From assembly GCA_945872565.1 (NCBI GenBank), contig CAMBZN010000007.1, forward strand, positions 1 to 64,000: a stretch of 64,000 nt of DNA. The letters run 5' to 3'. The notes beneath the pieces were generated by a model. That model was not told the origin of the DNA. It was given only the letters and a program-made list of their open reading frames with translations, and searched no databases. A program made the position numbers and the translations under genes. The first letter of the stretch is position 1. Each line of letters opens with the position of its first letter. This DNA is from Chlamydia trachomatis (GTDB lineage Bacteria > Chlamydiota > Chlamydiia > Chlamydiales > 2-12-FULL-49-11). This document shows, one piece after another, positions 34,616 to 42,897 of the stretch.

Positions 34616-37077
34616 TAGCAAGTTTTTACATCCTCCTACCCCTGCTATTTTTAAGTCGATTTCGATTTATTTCTTCTTACCTATCCATTATTTTACTCCT
34701 CCTGCCGCCGTTTATCCCCCCTTCTCTGTTTAGAATTGTTCTATTTTTTACCTTTCTTGCATACGCCGGAAACTTTCTACACCTCTATTTCTTCAATAGG
34801 CTAATCTCTATCCGATCTCTTAGCCTTGTCTTTCAATTTCGCTGTTTTAAAGATTCGATCCAGCATTTACCCTTCCTGTTTTGTCTCCCTTTAGCTTTTG
34901 TATTCTATTGCTTACTTATCCCTATTGACAGAACTTTATCCCTTCCCCCTCTAATTCTATCCACCCTCTTGTTCCCTCTTTTTTTATGGAAAGTATTTAA
35001 AAAAAAATCAGGAAGCACCCTCTTTTCTATTCAGCCTGAAAATGAACAGTTCATCTATACTAATAAGAACACCCCACTTGAAAAAGAGACAAAAGGGTTT
35101 TATGGACAAAAGGAATTTTCTTTACCCGATGACAACGTTCATGTGATCACCCTTTTTATAGAGTCGTTTCGAGGAAAAAATATTGGGGTTTTTGGAGCAA
35201 ATGAATCCATCACTCCCTGTTTTGATCAGCTAAGTAAAGAGGGTATTCTTTTCACCAATTTTCACTCCAACGGAACTCAGACATTTAAAGCTTTATTTCA
35301 TCTATTATTTGGTCTTCCCGCCTATTATGGCTCTGATTTTCAAACAAACTCTAAAAGATTAAAAAATCTAAATCTTAAAGGTTTACCCGATTTTTTTTTG
35401 AAGAAGGGGTATGACCCGATTTTTATCCAAGGAGGAAACAACTCCTTTGATGGGCAAGGGGATTTTCTCAAAAACCATGGGTACAAACAAATTATTGACT
35501 GTGAAGACATTAAAAAACTAAATCCTCTAGCAAAAGGTACTAGTTGGGGGGTGGATGATGAGTACTTGTATGAACACATCCTTACAGTTTTAAAAGAGAG
35601 TAAAAATCCATTATTTTTAAATGCGGCAACAATCACTAACCATCACCCCTTTAGAGTGCCTGTAGGTTACAAAGCACCTCTGACTCAAAAAACTAATTGT
35701 CCGATGACCGATCGTTTTATTCAAACAATGCAATATTCAGATAATGCTCTAGGGAAGTTTGTAAGTGATCTTAAAAATTTAGATATTCCTGTTCACTTAT
35801 ATATTATGGGGGACCATGGGGTAGATATCGGTGATTTAAAAACACTCAAACAAAGTATAAAAAGGGATGTCACTCATGTACCTTTATTAATTTTTCCTAT
35901 TACAAAGCAACCCTTTAAACCAAAGGTCATCTCAGATCCTGCCTCCCATATAGATTTACTTCCCACAATGATGGATCTATACGGCTTTTCTGGAAAAAAT
36001 AGCAGCACCGGCTCATCCTTGGTGCGAAAAAGAAGTTTCCCACATGCCTTAGTTTTTAACCAAATTGTAAAACCAAGTCTACTTGGAGAGATTACCGCAA
36101 GTGGCTTGAATTTAGACAAAAATAAAGAAAATTTCGACACTTTAGAGCACCTATTTCGTACGCGTGCAATCTGCTCAAAAGAATTAGATGGTTTAAGATC
36201 TTATGATTTTTCTTCAGAAACAATCACAGTGGAACAACTTGAAGACTTTTTACTAAAACACAATAAGTTAACCTCTCTTATTATCAATAATTGTATGTTT
36301 ATCCACTGCCTAGAACTTTCTTTTCCCGCCACCTTACGTCACTTTGAGGTTGATAACAATCTATTTATCACAGATTTTGATGTTACCCATATTCCCTGCA
36401 CCGTTGAGCGTCTCTCTCTTATTAATTGCCCAAATTTAACCGATGCTACCCTTACTTTTCTTGCAACACTTCCCCTAAAACATCTCCACCTTTCAGGAAA
36501 AAATTACACTAAAGAGGGGCTTGAAACTTTAGCTCTCTTTTTAAATAAATTAGAGTGCATTTGTTTTGAGGATGGTAAAAACATTACATCACAATTTTTT
36601 AATAACTTACCCTCAAAAAATCTAAAAGATGTTCGTATTAAAGGTTCAAGTTTAGTAGAAAACTCCTTTTTAGCGGAAATATCGTCCCATCCAATACGGG
36701 TACTTCTCCTTTCCAACTGTTCTAATATCACCGATTGCGGGGTATCTTTTTTAAAAGATACCCATTTGGATTGTCTTTTTCTAGAAAATGCCCCTAAAAT
36801 CACTGATAGAGGCATTACTGCGTTACAAAAAGTTCCCTTTCAAACATTTTCCATTTCTCATGCACCTAAAATCACCATTAATTCCATCAAAACTCTCAAT
36901 CCCCTCACATTACAAGGGATCTATTGCATAGGATGTGAATTGGATGAATCAGTAGAAGAAAAAGAGTTTGAAGGCAATGTCAGAGCTCATTACTTCTTAA
37001 ATGAAAGTAGTTTGATTACCACCTTAAAAATGGAGGCATTTACTAAATCTTCGAAAAACATCTTCTTTTCTTCATAA
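34612..37077 (+). CDS. LTA-synthase/sulfatase-like membrane enzyme fused to leucine-rich repeats (copy 2)
   Basis: 821 residues with the same layout as the upstream gene. Membrane segments occupy about 1-128. The catalytic domain has Glu184 in LFIESF, the nucleophile Thr224 in TQTFKA, SWGVDDE (311-317), TNHHPF (342-347) and GDHG near 400. The LRR region (about 540-790) repeats CPNLTDATLTFL, CSNITDCGVSFL and KITDRGITALQ. The start is a GTG overlapping the previous stop (GTGA), with CAGGGA upstream. The two proteins have diverged widely outside the motifs, so duplication is not recent. Co-translation suggests they act together or on related substrates. Confidence 0.85.
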   Translation: MIASFYILLPLLFLSRFRFISSYLSIILLLLPPFIPPSLFRIVLFFTFLAYAGNFLHLYFFNRLISIRSLSLVFQFRCFKDSIQHLPFLFCLPLAFVFYCLLIPIDRTLSLPPLILSTLLFPLFLWKVFKKKSGSTLFSIQPENEQFIYTNKNTPLEKETKGFYGQKEFSLPDDNVHVITLFIESFRGKNIGVFGANESITPCFDQLSKEGILFTNFHSNGTQTFKALFHLLFGLPAYYGSDFQTNSKRLKNLNLKGLPDFFLKKGYDPIFIQGGNNSFDGQGDFLKNHGYKQIIDCEDIKKLNPLAKGTSWGVDDEYLYEHILTVLKESKNPLFLNAATITNHHPFRVPVGYKAPLTQKTNCPMTDRFIQTMQYSDNALGKFVSDLKNLDIPVHLYIMGDHGVDIGDLKTLKQSIKRDVTHVPLLIFPITKQPFKPKVISDPASHIDLLPTMMDLYGFSGKNSSTGSSLVRKRSFPHALVFNQIVKPSLLGEITASGLNLDKNKENFDTLEHLFRTRAICSKELDGLRSYDFSSETITVEQLEDFLLKHNKLTSLIINNCMFIHCLELSFPATLRHFEVDNNLFITDFDVTHIPCTVERLSLINCPNLTDATLTFLATLPLKHLHLSGKNYTKEGLETLALFLNKLECICFEDGKNITSQFFNNLPSKNLKDVRIKGSSLVENSFLAEISSHPIRVLLLSNCSNITDCGVSFLKDTHLDCLFLENAPKITDRGITALQKVPFQTFSISHAPKITINSIKTLNPLTLQGIYCIGCELDESVEEKEFEGNVRAHYFLNESSLITTLKMEAFTKSSKNIFFSS

Positions 37078-37081
37078 AATT

Positions 37082-37110
37082 TTGACACTTATCTTGAAGA
37101 TCTCTATAAT
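37082..37110 (+). promoter_or_regulatory. Perfect consensus promoter, leaderless geometry (oppB)
   Basis: TTGACA (37082-37087), exactly 17 nt, TATAAT (37105-37110), then 7 nt (CCTTTCG) to the ATG at 37118. Both hexamers are perfect consensus. An in-frame TTG at 37082 lies inside the -35 box and cannot be the start of a transcript made here. Confidence 0.85.
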
Positions 37111-37117
37111 CCTTTCG

Positions 37118-38059
37118 ATGGTTTATAAGTATATTTTTAAAAAAATCCTCTTCTTTGCAATTACACTTTTTACCATTGTGACCTTAACCTTTTTTTTAAT
37201 GAAATCAATCCCTGGAGACCCCTTCACTCAAGAGCAGGCTATTCCAGAGGAGATTTTGAAAAATTTATATGAACATTACGGGTTAGATAAACCTTTGTAT
37301 ATCCAATACATCAAGTATATCAAGGGATTTTTAACCCTTGATTTAGGCCCATCGTTCTTATATGAAGGGCGCACCACCAATCAAATTATTAGGGAGGGAT
37401 TTCCCATATCTGCAACTCTTGGATTCATAGCTTTTATTCTAGCTGTTTTTTGGGGGGTGTTTTGGGGGTCAATTGCAGCTTTTTATAAAGGTCGATTTTT
37501 AGATCATTTTGCGATGATTTTAGCAGTGAGTGGAATGAGTGTCCCAAGTTTTATTACCGCAACAGTCTTGCAGTATATTTTTTCTATTCAATTGGGGATT
37601 TTTCCTATCGCTAGGTGGGGAACTATCTCCCATATGGTACTTCCTGCAATTGCTCTGGCCTCTTTTCCATCGGCTTTTATTGCAAAAATGACCCGTGAGT
37701 CAATGGTAGAGGTCCTTCAAAAAGAGTATATTTTAACTGCCAAAGCAAAAGGGCTCTCCAAATTTCAAATCTGGAGAAAGCATGTGTTAAAAAACAGCCT
37801 TCTTCCTGTGATCTCCTATTTGGGAACATTATTTGCATCCATCACCACAGGAAGCTTTATTGTGGAAAAAATTTATGGAATTCCCGGTCTTGGGGGGTGG
37901 ATGGTTTCAAGTATCACCAACAGAGACTATACAATCATTACAGGGCTTACTATTTTTTACAGTTTTATCCTTCTAATTTCAATTACGATGACAGATATTA
38001 TATACTTTTTCTTAGACCCACGAATTAAGGATAGGTTCCAAAATTATGAACTTACATAG
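37118..38059 (+). CDS. oppB: Oligopeptide ABC transporter permease OppB
   Basis: 313 residues, six transmembrane helices. TLTFFLMKSIPGDPF near the N-terminus and the cytosolic loop EYILTAKAKGLSKFQIWRKH (EAA motif, with the coupling Gly) define OppB/DppB. It forms the peptide channel with OppC. First gene of a four-gene unit; overlaps oppC by 14 nt. The start follows the promoter geometry. Confidence 0.93.
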   Translation: MVYKYIFKKILFFAITLFTIVTLTFFLMKSIPGDPFTQEQAIPEEILKNLYEHYGLDKPLYIQYIKYIKGFLTLDLGPSFLYEGRTTNQIIREGFPISATLGFIAFILAVFWGVFWGSIAAFYKGRFLDHFAMILAVSGMSVPSFITATVLQYIFSIQLGIFPIARWGTISHMVLPAIALASFPSAFIAKMTRESMVEVLQKEYILTAKAKGLSKFQIWRKHVLKNSLLPVISYLGTLFASITTGSFIVEKIYGIPGLGGWMVSSITNRDYTIITGLTIFYSFILLISITMTDIIYFFLDPRIKDRFQNYELT

Positions 38060-38909
38060 TAAAACAATCGACGAAGGTTATCTTAAAGAAAGCTGGAAAC
38101 GCTTAAAAAGCAAAAAACTCCCTATGGTTGGTTTTTACACGCTGATTTTATTGATCTTGTGCTCTATTTTTATCCCCTTTTTCTCATCGACCACTTACTA
38201 TGAGACAAATTTAAGTTGTAAAAACACCGCCCCCAACCTAGAGCACTATTTTGGAACTGATGATTTAGGAAGATCTGTATTTGCAAGAATTTGGTGGGGG
38301 GCTCGAATTTCCCTTTTTGTAGGATTTACTGCAGCCTTTATTGATATGATCATAGGGGTTGTTTACGGCTCTTTTGCCGCTTTATCTGGCGGGAGAATTG
38401 AAGAGATTATGATGCGAATAGCAGATACGTTTCACTCCCTTCCTTACCTTCTTATGGTGATTTTATTAACTGTTGTGATGGGGCAAGGAATTGTAACTAT
38501 TATATTAGCAATTACCCTTACAGGGTGGATTAACATGGCAAGAATCACCCGTGCAGAGACCTTGCGATTAAAGGAGCAAGATTTTGTCCAAGCAGCACTA
38601 TCTCTTGGCGCAAGCACTAGAAGAATCTTGTTTGTGCATATTATACCCAATTGCTTTGGAACAATTCTAACAACTGTCACCCTAACCATCCCTTCAGCAA
38701 TATTCACAGAATCCTTTTTAAGCTTCTTAGGTCTTGGTGTACAAGCGCCAATTGCTAGCTGGGGGACAATGGCCAGCAATGGCCTTGCATCCCTCACCTA
38801 CTACCCCTGGAGACTTTTTTTTCCAGCAATATTTATCAGCATCACAATGCTTGCTTTCAATCTGATTGGAAATGGTCTTCGTGATGCATTTGACCCCAGG
38901 TTTCGATAA
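38046..38909 (+). CDS. oppC: Oligopeptide ABC transporter permease OppC
   Basis: 287 residues. The N-terminal cytosolic stretch ESWKRLKSKKLPMVGFY precedes the first helix, HYFGTDDLGRSVFARIWWG is the OppC hallmark, and DFVQAALSLGASTRRILFVH is the EAA loop. Six helices in all. Partner of OppB; overlaps oppD by one base (TAATG). Confidence 0.93.
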   Translation: MNLHSKTIDEGYLKESWKRLKSKKLPMVGFYTLILLILCSIFIPFFSSTTYYETNLSCKNTAPNLEHYFGTDDLGRSVFARIWWGARISLFVGFTAAFIDMIIGVVYGSFAALSGGRIEEIMMRIADTFHSLPYLLMVILLTVVMGQGIVTIILAITLTGWINMARITRAETLRLKEQDFVQAALSLGASTRRILFVHIIPNCFGTILTTVTLTIPSAIFTESFLSFLGLGVQAPIASWGTMASNGLASLTYYPWRLFFPAIFISITMLAFNLIGNGLRDAFDPRFR

Positions 38910-39916
38910 TGATACATTCACAACATCAATCAAAACCCCTTCTTGAAATAAAAAACTTTTCGTTTACCTTCTCGAATAACCCCAATCATCCGGTAGTAAA
39001 AGAGGTAAATCTCTCTCTTTATCCAAATGAATTTATTGGGATCATCGGGGAATCAGGAAGTGGTAAATCAGTGACTGCTAAATCAATACTACAACTTAAT
39101 TCTCTTAACGGAAAGGAGGAAAAAGGAAGTAAGATCATCTATGGAGGAGAAAATCTTCTCACTTTATCAGAAGAACGGATAAGAAAAATAAGAGGAAGAG
39201 AGATAGCTATTGTTTTTCAAGATCCAATGACATACCTAAATCCCACCGCAACTATTGGAAATCAAATTGAAGAATCTTTAAAACTGCACTTTCCTCACTG
39301 TAATTCTTCAGAGACGTATGTAAAAACTTTAGATTTACTTCGCCTGGTAGAGTTAAATCAACAAAAAGAGATCTATAAAAAATACCCTCATGAACTCTCT
39401 GGTGGTATGCGCCAAAGAGTGATGATTGCTATCGCTTTAGCTCCCAACCCCCGTGTTTTTATCGCTGATGAAATCACTACAGCACTTGATGTGACAGTCC
39501 AACATGAAATTCTTCTCCTTTTAAAAAAACTTCAAAAGACTCTTGCTATGAGTATTATTTTTATCACCCACGATTTAAGTATTGTCTCAAACTTTGCAAG
39601 TAGGGTGATTGTTATGTATAAAGGGAGAATTGTTGAGATGGGACCTTCGGAGTCAATCTGCACATCCCCTAGTCATCCTTATACAAAGGCGTTAATAGAC
39701 TCTATCCCTCGCATTGATATGACTAAAGATTCAAGGCTTGAATCAATACAAGTACTACAAGAGGAAGCACCCCTTGGATGTATTTTTTATAACAAGTGCA
39801 AGTTTTCCAGACCTGAATGTAAAATCAATCCGCCCCCTAAAAAGAAAACCTCATCAAAAGAAGTTTTATGCCACTTTCCATTAATGGAAAAGAAAGAGGA
39901 GGTTATATGTCTTTAA
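38909..39916 (+). CDS. oppD: Oligopeptide ABC transporter ATPase OppD
   Basis: 335 residues. Walker [10 protein letters not shown]-loop [10 protein letters not shown], signature LSGGMRQR, Walker [13 protein letters not shown] and H-loop ITHDLS are intact. The C-terminal region with Cys residues ([15 protein letters not shown]) is the OppD/DppD tail; in some family members these cysteines bind an Fe-S cluster. It pairs with OppF to drive peptide import. Confidence 0.95.
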   Translation: MIHSQHQSKPLLEIKNFSFTFSNNPNHPVVKEVNLSLYPNEFIGIIGESGSGKSVTAKSILQLNSLNGKEEKGSKIIYGGENLLTLSEERIRKIRGREIAIVFQDPMTYLNPTATIGNQIEESLKLHFPHCNSSETYVKTLDLLRLVELNQQKEIYKKYPHELSGGMRQRVMIAIALAPNPRVFIADEITTALDVTVQHEILLLLKKLQKTLAMSIIFITHDLSIVSNFASRVIVMYKGRIVEMGPSESICTSPSHPYTKALIDSIPRIDMTKDSRLESIQVLQEEAPLGCIFYNKCKFSRPECKINPPPKKKTSSKEVLCHFPLMEKKEEVICL

Positions 39917-41010
39917 AGCCCTTGCTCAAAGTTGAAAATTTAACTGTTTCCCACAAACAAAATGGCTCAAGGTTTTTAGCAGTATCTGATGTTTCCTTTG
40001 AAATTTTTCGAGGAGAAACTCTTGCTTTAATCGGCGAAAGTGGGTGTGGGAAATCATCCATTGCAAAGTCTATCCTTGGGATTTGCTCTCAATATAGGGG
40101 TAATATCTACTATGAAGGGGAAAAAATTGCTAAAAATAGACGCCTTGCCCTCCCTGAAGTTAAAAAAAATATTCAGATGATTTTTCAAGATCCCTACAGC
40201 TCTTTAAGCCCCCGAATGACCATTGAAGAAATTATCAAAGAACCCCTTCTTATTTATAAAATTGGAAACAAAATATCTCAAAATAGCCGCGTTGATGAGC
40301 TTTTAAAGGCTATAGGACTGCCTTCCCATTATAAAAGACGGTTCCCTCATGAATTAAGTGGTGGGGAAAGGCAAAGGGTTAGTATTGCAAGGGCCCTTGC
40401 ATCAAATCCTAAATTACTAGTTTGTGATGAACCCACCCATGCTCTTGATATGTCAATTCAGGCATCTATTATTAATCTTTTGAAAGACCTGCAAAAACAG
40501 TATCATTTATCACTATTATTTATCTCTCACAACTTAACTCTTGTGAAAAACCTTTCTGACAGGTGTTTAGTGATGTATGGGGGAAGAATTGTTGAAGAAG
40601 GGTGTATCTTGTCAATTTACGAAAACCCCCTCCACCCCTTCACTAAAAAACTTCTATCATCAGCAATTTTATTTACCAAACACCTCCCCCTTTATTCAAG
40701 GGAAGAGCCTGTTGCAAATGTAGAAATAAAACCTTTAACCATCGATAGTCTTGCCATTCAATCCTATATACAAGGTGCAGTAAGAGGGAACTTTTTTACT
40801 TATATTTTAAAAAGTCTGTTACAGATATTTGATAAAAAAAAGAGTAAAACAGAATGTGAATTAAAGATCTGCCCCTATTTTGAAAAATGCTCAAGCAGAA
40901 AGTATCTTTGTGAAAAAGAGCCAATTTACACAAAAAAAATACACAACACACATTATGTTTCCTGCCTGCTAGTGGATGAAAAAAAATCTTCACTTTTTAT
41001 CACTAAGTAG
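39907..41010 (+). CDS. oppF: Oligopeptide ABC transporter ATPase OppF
   Basis: 367 residues from the ATG at 39907, which has GAGGAGG upstream and overlaps oppD by 10 nt. Walker A GESGCGKSS, Q-loop FQDPYSSLSP, signature LSGGERQR, Walker B LLVCDEPTHALD and H-loop ISHNLT are intact. The C-terminal part has an added stretch (about 280-325, including YIQGAVRGNFFTYILK) between the ATPase and the Cys-rich tail (CPYFEKCSSRKYLC), longer than usual OppF. No oppA binding-protein gene follows. It overlaps the convergent permease by 21 nt. Confidence 0.93.
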   Translation: MSLKPLLKVENLTVSHKQNGSRFLAVSDVSFEIFRGETLALIGESGCGKSSIAKSILGICSQYRGNIYYEGEKIAKNRRLALPEVKKNIQMIFQDPYSSLSPRMTIEEIIKEPLLIYKIGNKISQNSRVDELLKAIGLPSHYKRRFPHELSGGERQRVSIARALASNPKLLVCDEPTHALDMSIQASIINLLKDLQKQYHLSLLFISHNLTLVKNLSDRCLVMYGGRIVEEGCILSIYENPLHPFTKKLLSSAILFTKHLPLYSREEPVANVEIKPLTIDSLAIQSYIQGAVRGNFFTYILKSLLQIFDKKKSKTECELKICPYFEKCSSRKYLCEKEPIYTKKIHNTHYVSCLLVDEKKSSLFITK

Positions 41011-42855
41011 AAAATTTGTTGAACCTATTACCCACACCCTGCAATTGACAATAGATTTCATAAGATTCTGAGCAAGTGGCCCGATGGATTTATTTACTAC
41101 AGCCCCTAAAATTAACAGATCATATTCCTTATTTTCTGTTAATGAGATGATTGCCTTTACACAAGATCTTGCTTGAATGGATTTTAATTCGATCTCAACA
41201 CCATGATCTAGTGCTATAGCCTCTGCTTTTTTTAACATATTTACAGAATACTCATCTAGTGACTTTAAGTTAGCGTTAATTGGAAGCATAAAGGGAACCT
41301 CTACCACGTGGATTACTGTGAGTTTTGATCCAAACATCTTCGCTATTGCACACCCCACCTGGAGTGTATCTGTCCCTAAATGCCCTCTAGTTGGTAGTAA
41401 TATGTTTTTAATCCTCATATCACTTAAACCTAAGACTTTTATTTTTTCTACTTCTACACTACCAAAAGCTGAAATGTCTTTCTTTCTTCTGTAAAAAAGG
41501 TACATGATAAGCCCTAAAGCTATCCAGGTAAAACCAAGAATTCTTCCATATGGTTTTGTAACTACCACCAAAACCCAAACTGAAAAGGTGGAGATCGCTC
41601 CTAAAATAGCCGTTACAGGAATTTTTATTTTCCCCCAGCCAATATTGCACTTGATTTTGAAAGGGCGATCAATGTCTGGATATTTGATTCTGTGGACAAT
41701 TAACGAAGTATGAGCACTAAAAAATGCAAGCATTGCACCAAAATTATACAGGTCTGCTAAAAAGACGAGCTTACCACGACTTGCTATCAGCACTGCTATC
41801 GCGCAAAGAGCGAAAAAGCATAATGAAATATATGGAGTTTGCTTTACCTTGTGTAGTCGATAAAACACCCTTGGAAGTTGAAAGAATTCCCCCATGTTAA
41901 ATGCAAGCCTTGATGACCCAAGTAGCCCTGCATTTGCTGCTGCAAGTAATATCACCGCCGCCAAAACTCCTATCCAGGGACCAAGTAAATGCCCAATATA
42001 AGGGAGATTTTCTACAATTCCTGAGATGGGATTATCTAGATATTTACTACTTAATGAATCTGGGGTGAGCACCGATAGTGCGACAATTGAAATACCTAAG
42101 TAAGAGACTATTAATAATGTCATTGCAAGAATGATGGCTCTGGGAATAGTTTTTGTAGGGTTTTTAGCCTCTGCTGATAGTTGAGCCATTGATTCAATGC
42201 CTGTGTAAGCAACCATTGCCATTGCAACCCCATGAAAGAACTGCCCCCAAGATGGAGACCAGTTTAAATTAGCTCCCCCTATCTTTAAATGCTCAAAAAA
42301 TAATCGAAAATCAACTACTGTGAATAAGGCAAAAATAACAATTGCAAACTGAGTGGTTAAAGTCACCATTGTTAATATTAACGAAATTCTTGTTGAGCTT
42401 TTTACACCCGATATATTCAAAAATAAAAGCCCAATGATAAATATGCAGCTTAATGCAACTTTGTAATCAGCATCAATTAGTATGGGAAAAAAGTATGAAA
42501 GATATGGGGCTATTGCAAAACTTGAGATGGCAATTGTTACAATAAAATCAAGTAAAAGGCCCCACCCTGCTATAAATGAAATAAAATCATTAAATGTTTT
42601 TCTTGTATAACTTGCTGATCCACCTGAATCTAAAAAAATCGAGGTCATCTCTGCGTAGGTTAATGCAGTACATATAAACACCCCCCCTGCAAGTAACAGG
42701 GCAATGGGTGTTGCTCCCAAAGCAAAGAATGCAGTAATTCCAAGTGCGTAATAAATAGAGGATCCCATATCCCCATATCCGATTGCAAATACATCAAATA
42801 TTCCAAGAACCCGCTTCATCGAGCCACGATCGATCTGAGTAATTTTTTCCTTCAT
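40990..42855 (-). CDS. APC-family permease with C-terminal universal stress (UspA) domain
   Basis: 621 residues. Twelve hydrophobic helices (about 15-460) with AIGYGDMGSSIYYALG at helix 1 and GIESMAQLSAEAKNPTK at helix 6 define an APC amino-acid transporter. From about 480 a UspA-like domain begins (RIKNILLPTRGHLGTDTLQV, TVIHVVEVP, YDLLILGAV, VNCRVWVIG). Such fusions occur in some bacteria and archaea; the Usp part may sense nucleotide or energy state. The usual GxxGx9G(S/T) ATP motif of Usp is reduced to LGAVVNKSIG, so ATP binding is uncertain. Start at the ATG after GGAGGGG. Confidence 0.9.
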   Translation of the reverse strand: MKEKITQIDRGSMKRVLGIFDVFAIGYGDMGSSIYYALGITAFFALGATPIALLLAGGVFICTALTYAEMTSIFLDSGGSASYTRKTFNDFISFIAGWGLLLDFIVTIAISSFAIAPYLSYFFPILIDADYKVALSCIFIIGLLFLNISGVKSSTRISLILTMVTLTTQFAIVIFALFTVVDFRLFFEHLKIGGANLNWSPSWGQFFHGVAMAMVAYTGIESMAQLSAEAKNPTKTIPRAIILAMTLLIVSYLGISIVALSVLTPDSLSSKYLDNPISGIVENLPYIGHLLGPWIGVLAAVILLAAANAGLLGSSRLAFNMGEFFQLPRVFYRLHKVKQTPYISLCFFALCAIAVLIASRGKLVFLADLYNFGAMLAFFSAHTSLIVHRIKYPDIDRPFKIKCNIGWGKIKIPVTAILGAISTFSVWVLVVVTKPYGRILGFTWIALGLIMYLFYRRKKDISAFGSVEVEKIKVLGLSDMRIKNILLPTRGHLGTDTLQVGCAIAKMFGSKLTVIHVVEVPFMLPINANLKSLDEYSVNMLKKAEAIALDHGVEIELKSIQARSCVKAIISLTENKEYDLLILGAVVNKSIGPLAQNLMKSIVNCRVWVIGSTNFLLSDKK

Positions 42856-42897
42856 ACCCCTCCGATAACACAAAAGAGAGAATTAATGGAAGGGGAT

